The notes under the pieces are model-generated. The model saw only the letters and a program-made list of their open reading frames with translations. It was not told where the DNA came from and ran no database searches. From contig NZ_JAOWLA010000014.1 in assembly GCF_025751575.1 (NCBI RefSeq), positions 1-64,000 of the forward strand: 64,000 nucleotides of DNA, given 5' to 3'. A program made the position numbers and the translations under genes. Shown here one piece after another: positions 18,254 through 27,427 of this stretch (positions within the stretch are counted from its first letter, which is position 1; each line of letters opens with the position of its first letter). This DNA comes from Albidovulum sediminicola. Its GTDB lineage: Bacteria > Pseudomonadota > Alphaproteobacteria > Rhodobacterales > Rhodobacteraceae.

Positions 18254-19270
18254 ATGAACAAATCGGTTTTCCTAGGCACGCTGGCGGCCTCGGCCCTGCT
18301 GGCGGGCATCGCTTCGGCTGGCACCCTTGACGATGTCAAGGCCCGCGGCGAGTTGATCTGCGGCGTGAACACGGGCCTGACCGGCTTCGGCGCCCCGGAT
18401 GCGAACGGCAACTACCAGGGCTTCGACGTCGCGGTTTGCAAGGCCGTCGCCGCTGCTGTCGTCGGCGATGCGTCCAAGGTGAAATATGTGCCGACCACCG
18501 GCGAGACGCGCTTCACCGCGCTGGCCTCGGGCGAGGTCGACATGCTGGCGCGCAACTCCACCTGGACCTTCTCGCGCGACAACGACCTCAAGCTCGACTT
18601 CGTGGCGGTCAACTACTACGACGGCCAGGGCTTCATGGTTCACAAGGACCTCGGCGTGTCCTCCGCCAAGGAACTGGACGGGGCCACGATCTGCATCCAG
18701 ACCGGCACCACGACCGAGCTGAACCTCGCCGACTTCTTCAAGGCGAACAACATCAGCTACACGCCCGTGACCGTCGCCGACGACTCCGAAGCGCAGCGCC
18801 AGTACCTGGCCGGCGCCTGTGACTCGTTCACCACCGACGCCTCCGGCCTCGCCGCCGTCCGCGCGACCATGCCGGATGCCGAAAACCATGTGATCCTGCC
18901 CGAGATCATCTCGAAGGAACCGCTTGGGCCGGCCGTGCGCCATGGCGACAACAACTGGGGCGACGTCGTCCGCTGGAGCTTCTACGCGCTCGTCGCGGCC
19001 GAGGAGAAGGGCATCACCCAGGCCAATATCGAAGAGGTCGCCGCCTCCACCCAGGATCCGGAAGTCAAGCGCCTCCTCGGCCTTGAGGGCGATCTGGGCG
19101 CGATGATGGGCCTCGACAAGGAATGGGCCAAGCGCGCCATCGCCGCGAGCGGCAACTATGGCGAGATCTTCGCCGCCACGATCGGCGAGTCGACCTCCAT
19201 CGGTCTCGCGCGCGGTCTGAACGCGCTCTACACCCAGGGCGGTCTTCAGTACGCTCCGCCGTTCCGCTGA
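18254..19270 (+). CDS. aapJ: General L-amino acid ABC transporter, periplasmic binding protein
   Basis: A 338-residue protein. Residues 1-22 form a signal peptide (ending GIASA), so it is periplasmic. GTLDDVKARGELICGVNTGLTGFG and NYQGFDVAVCKAVAAAVVGD are typical of the AapJ/BztA family, which binds glutamate, glutamine, aspartate, asparagine and other L-amino acids. ATG 18254 follows GGAAGAGGTAAG. A terminator-like hairpin directly downstream should give more binding protein than permease. The gene could equally be named bztA. Confidence 0.93.
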   Translation: MNKSVFLGTLAASALLAGIASAGTLDDVKARGELICGVNTGLTGFGAPDANGNYQGFDVAVCKAVAAAVVGDASKVKYVPTTGETRFTALASGEVDMLARNSTWTFSRDNDLKLDFVAVNYYDGQGFMVHKDLGVSSAKELDGATICIQTGTTTELNLADFFKANNISYTPVTVADDSEAQRQYLAGACDSFTTDASGLAAVRATMPDAENHVILPEIISKEPLGPAVRHGDNNWGDVVRWSFYALVAAEEKGITQANIEEVAASTQDPEVKRLLGLEGDLGAMMGLDKEWAKRAIAASGNYGEIFAATIGESTSIGLARGLNALYTQGGLQYAPPFR

Positions 19271-19283
19271 TCGGCAAGCACAG

Positions 19284-19314
19284 AGGGCGCGCCCAACGGC
19301 GCGCCCTTTTCGTC
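19284..19314 (+). terminator. Hairpin with T-run between aapJ and aapQ
   Basis: AGGGCGCGC (19284-19292) pairs with GCGCGCCCT (19299-19307) around CCAACG, then TTT and CGTC. This is an intrinsic terminator or partial attenuator inside the transporter operon, a common device for making excess binding protein. Confidence 0.7.
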
Positions 19315-19405
19315 AAGCGATAAGAACGATCGATCCAGCCGGGGCGACAGAACCCCGCGGATTGCCGTCCGGTCGGATAACCGGACTATCGTCGGGGAGA
19401 ATTCC

Positions 19406-20683
19406 ATGGCTCATGTTGCAAGCGTGCCGAAAGAACCCTTTCGGCTGAGCATGCTCGTCTACGACACGCGGTACCGGTCCTATACGATCCAGATCGTCGT
19501 GCTCGTGCTTTTCCTGGCCTTTCTGGCCTGGCTTCTGAACAACACGATCGTGAACCTGGCCGCCAAGGACAAGGACATCAACTTCAGCTTCCTGTTCCAG
19601 CGCGCCGGTTACGACATCGACCAGCAGCTGATACCCTACACGAATGACAGCACGCATGGGCGGGCGCTCTTCGTGGGGCTCCTCAACACGCTTCTGGTGG
19701 CTTTCATCGGCTGTATCCTTGCCACGGTGATCGGCGTGATGGCGGGTGTGCTGCGCCTGTCGCACAACTGGGTCGTGTCGCGGCTGATGACCGTCTATGT
19801 CGAGACGTTCCGCAACATTCCCCTGCTTCTCTGGATCATCCTCGCCTTCGTCGTCTTCTCCGAAACGGCGCCGGCCCCGCGCGATTTCCGCGTGACCGAG
19901 GAGATGGCAGCGGCGGGCGAGGCGCCGGCGGCCTCGAAGATCCTCTTCGATTCCGTTGCCTTCACCAACCGCGGGACGAGCATCCCGCGGCCCTATCTCG
20001 ACCACCCGCTGGGCAGTTTCAGCATCCTCGATGTTCCGATCAACCTGTCGGTTGTGGCGGCGCTGGCCTTGATCGCGCTCTGCGTCTGGATCAACGGGAG
20101 GCTGATCGCCAACGCCAAGTCGGTGCAGGAGGCGACGGGCGAGCGCCCCGTCACCTGGTGGAAAAGCCTCATCATCCTCTTTGCGCCGATCATCGCCCTG
20201 CTTTATGCGCTTGGCTTCCACCTGGAATATCCCGAGCTCAAGGGGTTCAACTTCCAGGGCGGGATCAACGTCGCGCATTCCTTCACAGCGCTCCTGATCG
20301 CGATCTCGCTCTATACCGGCGCCTTTATCGCCGAGGCGGTCCGCGCGGGTATTCTCGCCATCTCCAAGGGGCAGAGCGAGGCGGCCTATGCGCTGGGACT
20401 GCGCCCGGGACGCACCATGCGGCTGGTGATCCTGCCGCAGGCGCTGCGGGTGATCGTGCCGCCGCTGATCAGCCAGTATCTGAACCTGACCAAGAACACG
20501 ACGCTTGGCATGGCGATCAGCTACCTGGACCTCAAGGGCACGCTGGGCGGCATCACGCTGAACCAGACGGGGCGCGAGCTTGAGTGCATGCTGCTCATGA
20601 TGCTGATCTATCTGGTCCTGAGCCTGATCATCTCCTCCGGGATGAACGTCTTCAACACAGCCATGAAGCTGAAGGAGCGCTGA
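19406..20683 (+). CDS. aapQ: General L-amino acid ABC transporter, permease
   Basis: A 425-residue inner-membrane protein with about eight hydrophobic segments. The first segment is at about residues 28-48, a periplasmic-side loop follows, and the HisM-type permease core lies in the C-terminal half, with the EAA loop EAVRAGILAISKGQSEAAYALGL that docks on the ATPase. It pairs with the next gene as the heterodimeric channel (AapQ/BztB). Only 1 nt separates it from aapM. Confidence 0.93.
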   Translation: MAHVASVPKEPFRLSMLVYDTRYRSYTIQIVVLVLFLAFLAWLLNNTIVNLAAKDKDINFSFLFQRAGYDIDQQLIPYTNDSTHGRALFVGLLNTLLVAFIGCILATVIGVMAGVLRLSHNWVVSRLMTVYVETFRNIPLLLWIILAFVVFSETAPAPRDFRVTEEMAAAGEAPAASKILFDSVAFTNRGTSIPRPYLDHPLGSFSILDVPINLSVVAALALIALCVWINGRLIANAKSVQEATGERPVTWWKSLIILFAPIIALLYALGFHLEYPELKGFNFQGGINVAHSFTALLIAISLYTGAFIAEAVRAGILAISKGQSEAAYALGLRPGRTMRLVILPQALRVIVPPLISQYLNLTKNTTLGMAISYLDLKGTLGGITLNQTGRELECMLLMMLIYLVLSLIISSGMNVFNTAMKLKER

Positions 20684-20684
20684 G

Positions 20685-22160
20685 ATGACGAAAGCGACCT
20701 TCGTCCGCAAGGAAATGCTTCCGCCGCAAGAGGCGCCCGCCTCGCAGCGCGGGGCCATCAAATGGGCGCGGGAGAATCTGTTCTCCAGCCCGCTCAACGC
20801 CATTCTGACCATCCTTGGGCTTCTGACCGTCGTCCTCCTGGTCAAGGGGGCGCTACCCTGGCTGCTCAACGGCGTCTGGGAGGCCGGTTCGCTCATGGAG
20901 TGCCGGGAGATCATCGCAGCCCGCCACGGAGAGGGGGCGACCGGCGCCTGCTGGGCCATGGTGCGCGAGCGCTGGCACCAGTACCTCTTCGGGTTCTATC
21001 CGCAGCCGCTCTTCTGGCGTCCGACGCTGGCCTTCGCTCTGATGTTCGTGGCCCTGGCGCCGGTGCTTTACCTCGGCAACCGCACCGTCAACACGATCAT
21101 GGCCGGGGTGGTCACGGTCCTGACCGTGCTGGCCCTGATCGGGATTTCCGTAGCCTTTCCGCAGGCGATCGCTGGTGCCGATGCGGGCGTGGCCGCGCTT
21201 CTGGCCGTAGTGATCGTGCTGGGCGCGCTGACCGCCGTTGCCTGGCTGGCGCCCCGCAAGCTCATGATCCTGACGCTGCTCTATCCGGCGATCGGCTTCT
21301 ACCTGCTGTGGGGCGGATCGATCTGGGGGCCAATCGGCGCGCTCGCGGGTTTTGCCATCCTGGCGCTGGTCTACAGCCTGACCAAGGGCCAGCTGGGTGT
21401 AGTGGTTGGAACCGGCGCCGGGGTGGTGGCGGCAATGGTCTGGTGGCTTGCGGTGCAGTCGCATATCACCGGGGCACTGCATTCGCTCCTTCCGTTCAGC
21501 ATCACGCATGTCGACTCGGATGAGTTCGGGGGCTTCCTTCTGGCCTTCGTCATCGGCGTGACGGCGATTGCGGCCTCGCTCCCGATGGGCATTCTGCTGG
21601 CGCTTGGCCGGCGCTCGGACATGCCGCTGATCAAGGCGCTTTCGGTGGGCTTCATCGAGTTCATCCGGGGGGTGCCGCTGATCACCATGCTGTTCACAGC
21701 GTCGCTGCTTTTGCAGTACTTCCTGCCGCCGCGGACGAACTTCGACCTGATCCTGCGCGTGATCATCCTCGTCACCTTCTTCTCGGCGGCCTATATCGCC
21801 GAGGTGGTGCGGGGCGGTCTCGCGGCGCTTCCGCGCGGCCAGTACGAGGCGGCCGATGCGCTCGGCCTCGACTACTGGCAGGCGCAGCGGCTGATCATCA
21901 TGCCGCAGGCGCTGAAGATCTCGATCCCGGGGATCGTCTCCTCGTTCATCGGGCTCTTCAAGGACACCACGCTTGTCGCGCTGGTCGGTCTGCACGACCC
22001 GTTGCAGGGCGTGACCAAGGTCGTCCGGGCCGCGATCGAATGGAAGGGCATCTACTGGGAGCCCTACATCTTCGTCGGCCTCATCTTCTTCGCCTGCTGT
22101 TTCAGCATGTCGCGGTACTCCATGTACCTCGAACGCAAGCTGAAGCGCGATCATCGTTAA
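20685..22160 (+). CDS. aapM: General L-amino acid ABC transporter, permease, enlarged
   Basis: A 491-residue membrane protein, longer than the usual AapM (about 380) or BztC (about 430). The permease core with its EAA loop ([23 protein letters not shown]) lies in the last 200 residues. The added length is an extra run of hydrophobic helices at about residues 110-250 (for example [20 protein letters not shown]). Gene order fixes its role as the second channel subunit. Confidence 0.92.
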   Translation: MTKATFVRKEMLPPQEAPASQRGAIKWARENLFSSPLNAILTILGLLTVVLLVKGALPWLLNGVWEAGSLMECREIIAARHGEGATGACWAMVRERWHQYLFGFYPQPLFWRPTLAFALMFVALAPVLYLGNRTVNTIMAGVVTVLTVLALIGISVAFPQAIAGADAGVAALLAVVIVLGALTAVAWLAPRKLMILTLLYPAIGFYLLWGGSIWGPIGALAGFAILALVYSLTKGQLGVVVGTGAGVVAAMVWWLAVQSHITGALHSLLPFSITHVDSDEFGGFLLAFVIGVTAIAASLPMGILLALGRRSDMPLIKALSVGFIEFIRGVPLITMLFTASLLLQYFLPPRTNFDLILRVIILVTFFSAAYIAEVVRGGLAALPRGQYEAADALGLDYWQAQRLIIMPQALKISIPGIVSSFIGLFKDTTLVALVGLHDPLQGVTKVVRAAIEWKGIYWEPYIFVGLIFFACCFSMSRYSMYLERKLKRDHR

Positions 22161-22170
22161 GGAGGTTCCC

Positions 22171-22965
22171 ATGTCGGACCCGCACGCCATTACCCGAGAG
22201 ATCAACCGCAGCCACATGCAGGTGTCGGACGAGGTCGCGATCCAGATCACCAACATGAACAAGTGGTACGGTCAGTTCCACGTCCTGCGTGACATCAACA
22301 TGACCGTGAACCGCGGCGAACGGATCGTCATCTGCGGCCCCTCGGGGTCGGGGAAATCGACGCTGATCCGCTGCATCAACCGGCTTGAGGAACATCAGGC
22401 CGGCCAGATCGTGGTCGATGGCACCGAACTGACCTCGGACCTCAAGAACATCGACAAGGTCCGCTCCGAGGTCGGGATGGTGTTCCAGCACTTCAACCTG
22501 TTCCCGCACCTCACGATCCTGGAAAACTGCACGCTGGCCCCGATCTGGGTTCGCAAGATCCCGCGCAAAGAGGCCGAGGAAACCGCGATGCATTACCTTT
22601 CCAAGGTCAAGATCCCGGAGCAGGCCCACAAGTACCCCGGTCAGCTTTCGGGCGGCCAGCAGCAGCGGGTGGCCATCGCGCGGTCGCTTTGCATGAAGCC
22701 GCGGATCATGCTGTTTGACGAACCGACCTCGGCGCTTGATCCGGAGATGATCAAGGAAGTGCTCGACACCATGATCGAGCTTGCCGAAGAGGGGATGACG
22801 ATGCTCTGCGTGACCCACGAGATGGGCTTTGCCCAGGCCGTGGCGAACCGCGTGATCTTCATGGACCAGGGCCAGATCGTCGAGCAGAACGAGCCCAAGG
22901 AGTTCTTCAACAACCCGCAGTCCGATCGGACCAAGCTGTTCCTCAGCCAGATCCTCGGGCACTGA
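22171..22965 (+). CDS. aapP: General L-amino acid ABC transporter, ATP-binding protein
   Basis: A 264-residue cytoplasmic ATPase of the polar amino acid uptake type. Walker [11 protein letters not shown]-loop at [15 protein letters not shown], signature [15 protein letters not shown], Walker [13 protein letters not shown] and switch His in CVTHEMGFA are all present. AAGGAGG precedes the start. It is the last gene of aapJQMP; a terminator follows. Confidence 0.96.
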   Translation: MSDPHAITREINRSHMQVSDEVAIQITNMNKWYGQFHVLRDINMTVNRGERIVICGPSGSGKSTLIRCINRLEEHQAGQIVVDGTELTSDLKNIDKVRSEVGMVFQHFNLFPHLTILENCTLAPIWVRKIPRKEAEETAMHYLSKVKIPEQAHKYPGQLSGGQQQRVAIARSLCMKPRIMLFDEPTSALDPEMIKEVLDTMIELAEEGMTMLCVTHEMGFAQAVANRVIFMDQGQIVEQNEPKEFFNNPQSDRTKLFLSQILGH

Positions 22966-22984
22966 ACGCGGGCGCCGAAAACCG

Positions 22985-23017
22985 AAGCCCCGGCCTGTTC
23001 GCCGGGGCTTTTCCTTT
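22985..23017 (+). terminator. Intrinsic terminator after aapP
   Basis: AAGCCCCGGC (22985-22994) pairs with GCCGGGGCTT (23001-23010) around CTGTTC, followed by TTCCTTT. It sits between convergent genes and may serve both strands. Confidence 0.8.
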
Positions 23018-23019
23018 GG

Positions 23020-23538
23020 TTAGTCGCGGCCCGAAGGCACGAAGAAATCCAGAACGGAGCCCTTTCCGGCGCCGACCTCTTCCCAGGCCGGGATATCGAA
23101 ATCCACCACCAGCGTCGCGCCGGTCGGATAGCGCGGGAAGTCCGGGTCCATCGGCGCGCGCGCCGGCAGCATCGAGGCCAGCGCGGCAATGCCGGGATTG
23201 TGGCCGATCATCATCACGCAATCGCTCGAAGCCTTGCGCAACGTCTCCAGCATCACGTCCGGCCCGGCGTGATAGAGCGCGTCGATGAACTCCACCTTCG
23301 GGGTTACCTCAAGCGCCGCGGCGGACACTGTCGCCCAGGTTTCCCGCGTCCGCTTGGCGGTGGAGCACAGCACCTCTTCGGGCTCGTATCCGCGCGAATG
23401 CAGCCACTCGCCCAGTTCCAGCGACGCACGGCGGCCGCGCCGGTTCAGCGGGCGGTCGAAGTCTTCAAGCCGGGGATCGTCCCAGGCGGATTTCGCGTGG
23501 CGTGTGAGAATCAGGCGGCGGTGCCCGGCTGGTGTCAT
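23020..23538 (-). CDS. SixA-like histidine phosphatase
   Basis: A 172-residue protein. LILTRHAKSAWDDP carries the catalytic RH motif, and MMIGHNPGI the second His, both typical of the short SixA branch of the histidine phosphatase superfamily. SixA acts on phosphohistidine signalling proteins; the substrate here is unknown. The ATG at 23538 overlaps the stop of the upstream iron-sulfur gene (ATGA), so a long upstream extension of the reading frame is discarded. Confidence 0.85.
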   Translation of the reverse strand: MTPAGHRRLILTRHAKSAWDDPRLEDFDRPLNRRGRRASLELGEWLHSRGYEPEEVLCSTAKRTRETWATVSAAALEVTPKVEFIDALYHAGPDVMLETLRKASSDCVMMIGHNPGIAALASMLPARAPMDPDFPRYPTGATLVVDFDIPAWEEVGAGKGSVLDFFVPSGRD

Positions 23539-24188
23539 TTGTGAAACTGCCTCATGTGATACGCGGATTGTTCCGACAACCTGCCATAGGCTTGTGACAC
23601 CGGGCAAGCGCGGCGAACCGCGCAACCCGAGGAAAGGCACGCGTGGCCTTCGCTCCGGTCCAGAAAGGCGTGGCACGCGGCAAGGTTGTAGTCCGCGCCC
23701 GTCAGCGCCGCCACGGGACAGGCGGTGAGACAGGGCTTGGCCGCGCAGCGGGTGCAGGGGCTCTCGGGCGGATCGGGCAGGGCAAGCCGCTGCGGCAGCG
23801 CGATCGCACCCCGGTAACTAACCCAAAGCCCTGCCAGGTCATGAACCAGAATTCGCACGGGCGAGGCCCAGGCCCTGCCGGAGCCGAGCGCCCAGCGGAA
23901 GAACGGCGGGTAGGGCGGCCCGTCCGAGGGGAAGAGCGGCTGCCCGCCCAGAGCCTCCGCCAGTTGTCCGATGACCCGCTTCGACCAGCGGTCCACGGGG
24001 TCCGGGGCGCCGTCCTGCCACTCCGGCCCGGAGGTCAGATGCGGCCAGAAACCGGGCTCCGCGGGGCCAAGAAGCACCAGCGTCCCGGTGCCGGCTGGTG
24101 CGCCGTCCTCGTTGCCCGGATGCAGCGCGCCGAAGACCGCAAGGAAATGCGGCCGGGCCAGCGCGGCGATCTCTTCAAGGCTTATCAC
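23535..24188 (-). CDS. 4Fe-4S ferredoxin-like protein of unknown function
   Basis: A 217-residue protein. The last third carries cysteine clusters [14 protein letters not shown] (about residues 147-160) and [13 protein letters not shown], enough for one or two 4Fe-4S clusters in the style of the C-terminal domain of QueG-type proteins, but the N-terminal cobalamin domain of QueG is absent. The N-terminal part has no motif I recognise. GTG start at 24188 overlaps the argB stop (GTGA). Coupling to argB and the phosphatase gives no clear functional hint. Confidence 0.65.
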   Translation of the reverse strand: MISLEEIAALARPHFLAVFGALHPGNEDGAPAGTGTLVLLGPAEPGFWPHLTSGPEWQDGAPDPVDRWSKRVIGQLAEALGGQPLFPSDGPPYPPFFRWALGSGRAWASPVRILVHDLAGLWVSYRGAIALPQRLALPDPPESPCTRCAAKPCLTACPVAALTGADYNLAACHAFLDRSEGHACLSSGCAVRRACPVSQAYGRLSEQSAYHMRQFHK

Positions 24189-25063
24189 TGACCGCGCGGC
24201 TTTACCCGGGGTTCGGTCGTGCGGATGATCGAGCCCGCGCCGTGATCGGTGAACAGTTCCAGCAGGCAGGCATTGGAGACCCGGCCATCAAGGATCACCA
24301 CGGCGCGCACCCCGGCCTCAAGCGCCGCCAGCGCGGTCTCGGTCTTGGGGATCATGCCGCCCGCGATCACGCCCTTGTCAGTCAGGTCGCGGACCTCTTG
24401 CGGGGTAAGCTGGGTGACGACGGAGCCGCTTTCGTCCTTCACGCCCGAAACATCGGTCAGCAGGAGAAGGCGATCGGCCTTGAGAGCGCCGGCCAGCGCG
24501 CCCGCGGCTGTATCGCCGTTGACGTTGAAGGTCTCGTTCTCGTTACGGCCGGTGGCGACAGGGGCCACGACCGGGATCATGCCCGCGCCGAAGAGATCGC
24601 GCAGGATCTGCACGTTCATCTCGACCGGGCGGCCGACGAAGCCCAGTTCCGGGTCGTCAGCCTCGCACACGATCAGGTCGTCGTCCTTGCCGGAGATACC
24701 GACGGCGCGCCCGCCCTGGTCGTTGATCGCCTGGACGATCCGCTTGTTGACGAGGCCCGAGAGCACCATTTCCACCACCTCGACGGTGGCCTTGTCGGTG
24801 ACGCGCTTGCCGCGGACGAACTCGGACTTGATGCCGAGCTTGCCGAGAAGGTCGTTGATCATCGGCCCGCCGCCATGCACGACGACCGGGTTCACGCCGA
24901 CCTGGCGCATCAGGACGATGTCGCGGGCGAACTCGGCCATCGCGTCCTCATCCCCCATCGCGTTGCCGCCGAATTTCACGACGACGACCGCGCCGGCGTA
25001 GCGCTGAAGATAGGGAAGCGCCTCGGAGAGGGTCCGGGCGGTGGCAATCCAGTCACGGTTCAT
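24185..25063 (-). CDS. argB: Acetylglutamate kinase
   Basis: A 292-residue enzyme phosphorylating N-acetyl-L-glutamate, the second step of arginine biosynthesis. [12 protein letters not shown] and [14 protein letters not shown] near the N-terminus bind ATP phosphates, with the later [20 protein letters not shown] and [14 protein letters not shown] conserved. ATG 25063 is chosen because the protein then begins [16 protein letters not shown] as in relatives; ATGs at 25078 and 25090 have no better ribosome site. Confidence 0.95.
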   Translation of the reverse strand: MNRDWIATARTLSEALPYLQRYAGAVVVVKFGGNAMGDEDAMAEFARDIVLMRQVGVNPVVVHGGGPMINDLLGKLGIKSEFVRGKRVTDKATVEVVEMVLSGLVNKRIVQAINDQGGRAVGISGKDDDLIVCEADDPELGFVGRPVEMNVQILRDLFGAGMIPVVAPVATGRNENETFNVNGDTAAGALAGALKADRLLLLTDVSGVKDESGSVVTQLTPQEVRDLTDKGVIAGGMIPKTETALAALEAGVRAVVILDGRVSNACLLELFTDHGAGSIIRTTEPRVKPRGQ

Positions 25064-25202
25064 GTCTTGCTTTCTCATCGGGCGTCCCATGGGCTGTCCC
25101 GCGTTTGTTAGCCCCTTGAGGCCGCCCTGCCAAGTGTCTTGGGGGAGTTGCCTTTCGCCCGCGATGCCCTAGTTTGCCGCCAGGAAAAACGGAGATCGCC
25201 CA

Positions 25203-25934
25203 ATGGCCGAACAGAAGACACTCCTCCTGACGGGCGCGTCGCGCGGCATCGGGCATGCGACGGTGAAGCGCTTCGCGCGCGAAGGCTGGCGCATCCTGAC
25301 CTGTTCCCGCCACCCCTTCCCCGAGGGCTGCCCCTGGGGCGGCGGGCGCGAGGATCATATCGAGATCGATCTGGCCGACCCGGCCGCGACCATGGCGGCG
25401 ATCGAGGTCATTCGCGCGCGCCTTGGCGGCAAGTTGCACGCGCTGGTGAACAACGCGGGGATCTCGCCCAAGGGGCAGGGGGGGAGCCGGCTGAACTCCA
25501 TCGACACCGACCTGCGCGACTGGGGCAAGGTCTTCCACGTCAACTTCTTCGCGCCGATCGTGCTGGCGCGGGGGCTGAAGGACGAGCTTTCCGCCGCGAA
25601 GGGCGCGGTCGTCAACGTGACCTCGATCGCGGGAAGCCGGGTGCATCCCTTCGCGGGCGCTGCCTATGCGACCTCCAAGGCGGCGCTGAAGGCGCTGACG
25701 CGCGAGATGGCGCATGACTTTGGGCCCCTGGGCGTGCGGGTCAATGCGATCGCGCCGGGGGAGATCGAGACCTCGATCCTGTCGCCGGGGACCGAGAAGA
25801 TCGTCGAAGGGTTGCCGTTGCGCCGCCTGGGCCAGCCATCGGAAGTAGCCGATGTGATCTGGTTCCTGTGCACGGAGGCGTCGAGCTATGTCACCGGGAC
25901 CGAGATCGAGGTCAACGCGGGACAGCATGTCTGA
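25203..25934 (+). CDS. Short-chain dehydrogenase/reductase (SDR)
   Basis: A 243-residue classical SDR. TGASRGIG (about residues 10-17) binds the nucleotide, NNAG supports the sheet, and the Ser in NVTSIAG with YATSK form the catalytic triad. The C-terminal PGEIETSI is typical. The residue after the second strand (CSRHPF) suggests NADP(H) preference but this is weak. Substrate unknown. It is alone on the plus strand between argB and engB. Confidence 0.88.
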   Translation: MAEQKTLLLTGASRGIGHATVKRFAREGWRILTCSRHPFPEGCPWGGGREDHIEIDLADPAATMAAIEVIRARLGGKLHALVNNAGISPKGQGGSRLNSIDTDLRDWGKVFHVNFFAPIVLARGLKDELSAAKGAVVNVTSIAGSRVHPFAGAAYATSKAALKALTREMAHDFGPLGVRVNAIAPGEIETSILSPGTEKIVEGLPLRRLGQPSEVADVIWFLCTEASSYVTGTEIEVNAGQHV

Positions 25935-25965
25935 CAGGGTTTCGCCCGCTGCCGCGGGCGATCCG

Positions 25966-26018
25966 CCGGGGAGGCGCTGCCTCCCCGGACCCCTCCGGGG
26001 TATTTGCGCAATGAAGAA
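25966..26018 (+). repeat. Dispersed GTATTT/ATGAA repeat, copy A
   Basis: A hairpin CCGGGGAGGC-GCT-GCCTCCCCGG (25966-25988) is followed by ACCCCTCCGGGGTATTT and GCGCAATGAAGAAGG. The same order, hairpin then CCGG-GTATTT then ATGAAGAAGG, occurs at 63098-63149, and a related inverted pair lies at 51213-51339. It lies between convergent genes and runs to within 4 nt of the engB stop. Confidence 0.7.
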
Positions 26019-26021
26019 GGG

Positions 26022-26672
26022 CTATTCGAGGGAGGCGATGAGGGCGCGGAGCGTCTCGATCCCATCGCCCTTTTCGGAGGAGGTCAGCACGATTTCCGGG
26101 TAGGCGGCGGGGTGCTTGGCAAGCGCGCCGCGCACCTGTGCGAGGGCCTTTTCGCGGTCCTTGAGCGAGACCTTGTCCGCCTTGGTCATCACCACCTGGA
26201 AGGTGACGGCGGATTTGTCGAGAAGCGTCAGGATCTCCTCGTCCACGGATTTGACACCGTGGCGGGTGTCTATGAGGACAAAGGCCCGGCGCAGGGTCTG
26301 GCGGCCCGAGAGATAGTCCTTGAGCAGCGCCTGCCACTTCCTGACGACCGCCACAGGCGCTTCGGCAAAGCCGTAGCCGGGTAGGTCCACCAGGTAGGGG
26401 CCGCCGGGGGTGGTGAAGTAGTTGATCTCTTGCGTGCGCCCAGGCGTGTTCGAGGCGCGGGCGAGGCTCCTGCGGCCAGTCAGCGCGTTGATGAGGCTCG
26501 ACTTGCCCACGTTCGATCGCCCCGCGAAACAGACCTCGATCCTGTCTGGGGGAGGGAGCCCGTCCATTGCCACGACGCCCTTGAGGAAGGCGACGTCGCC
26601 GGCAAAGAGCTTGCGGCCGCGTTCGCGGGCGAAGTCGTCGGGTTCGGGGGCCAGGGGGTACGAGAGGGTCAC
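26022..26672 (-). CDS. engB: Ribosome-biogenesis GTPase EngB/YsxC
   Basis: A 216-residue TRAFAC GTPase needed for 50S assembly. G1 is AGRSNVGKSS, G2 the Thr in NTPGRTQEINYF, G3 VDLPGYG, G4 TKAD and G5 TSS. The GTG start at 26672 overlaps the MOSC stop (GTGA). It is the last gene of the yidC-MOSC-engB unit. Confidence 0.95.
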   Translation of the reverse strand: MTLSYPLAPEPDDFARERGRKLFAGDVAFLKGVVAMDGLPPPDRIEVCFAGRSNVGKSSLINALTGRRSLARASNTPGRTQEINYFTTPGGPYLVDLPGYGFAEAPVAVVRKWQALLKDYLSGRQTLRRAFVLIDTRHGVKSVDEEILTLLDKSAVTFQVVMTKADKVSLKDREKALAQVRGALAKHPAAYPEIVLTSSEKGDGIETLRALIASLE

Positions 26673-27427
26673 AGGATCGTCACCTTGTCGTCCTGCGCGA
26701 TCTCACCCGAGCGGGTCACAACGGCATAGGTGCCGAAATCCTGGTGGCCCCAGCCGGCCTTGAGCGCGGCCAGCGTGTCGGCATCGGACTGCCCGCTGTC
26801 GGGGTTCACGGTGGTCGCCTTGCAGCGGGTGATGCGCTGGCGGATCTCAAGCTCCGCGTCGCCGATGCGGAGCGTCTTGCCGATCAGGTCGAACTCGGCG
26901 AAGGGGGGCAGCCCGTCCAGCCAGAGGTTGCCGCGGAAGCGGTGGGGGGAGATCTCCTGCCCCATGCGGGTGGAAAGTTCGCGCAGCGACGCAAGGTTCA
27001 GGATCGAGATGAAGGGATCGGCCCAGTCGGTCATCGCCTGCCCGGGGATATGGCCGACGAAGGCGGGCGCGGGGCGCTCGGCGGGCCAGAGCGGGCGAAG
27101 CCAGGCGATGAGGCGCTCGGCGTCCTTGGGATCGTCGGGCGCCACCGTGATCGGCGCGGCCTCAGGATGGGTCAGCGTGACGCGGCGGTTGTCCGTGTCG
27201 GTCGTGGCGCGAATCGCCATGAGCCGGTGACCCACAACCCCGCGCAGGAAGTTCAGCTTCGGCGCCCATTCGCTCAGCGCGCGTCCGAACTTCGCCGCTT
27301 CATGCGCGACCGCCCATTCGCGGTCAAACGGCAGCGCGCGGCCCTCGCTCAGGGTCGCGCGCGTGATTTCCTCGTATCCGATCGACTTGATCGGATGCCG
27401 GCACAGAAGGGCGAGCCGGGCGGTCAT
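26669..27427 (-). CDS. MOSC-domain protein
   Basis: A 252-residue protein. It starts MTARLALLCRHPIKSIGYEE, the beta-barrel N-terminal domain of MOSC proteins, and the C-terminal MOSC core holds FRGNLWLDGLPPFAEFDLIG and the invariant Cys in ITRCKATTVNP. MOSC proteins bind molybdenum cofactor or sulfur; the specific role is not known. ATG 27427 overlaps the yidC stop (ATGA). A long upstream extension lies within yidC and is discarded. Confidence 0.88.
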   Translation of the reverse strand: MTARLALLCRHPIKSIGYEEITRATLSEGRALPFDREWAVAHEAAKFGRALSEWAPKLNFLRGVVGHRLMAIRATTDTDNRRVTLTHPEAAPITVAPDDPKDAERLIAWLRPLWPAERPAPAFVGHIPGQAMTDWADPFISILNLASLRELSTRMGQEISPHRFRGNLWLDGLPPFAEFDLIGKTLRIGDAELEIRQRITRCKATTVNPDSGQSDADTLAALKAGWGHQDFGTYAVVTRSGEIAQDDKVTIL

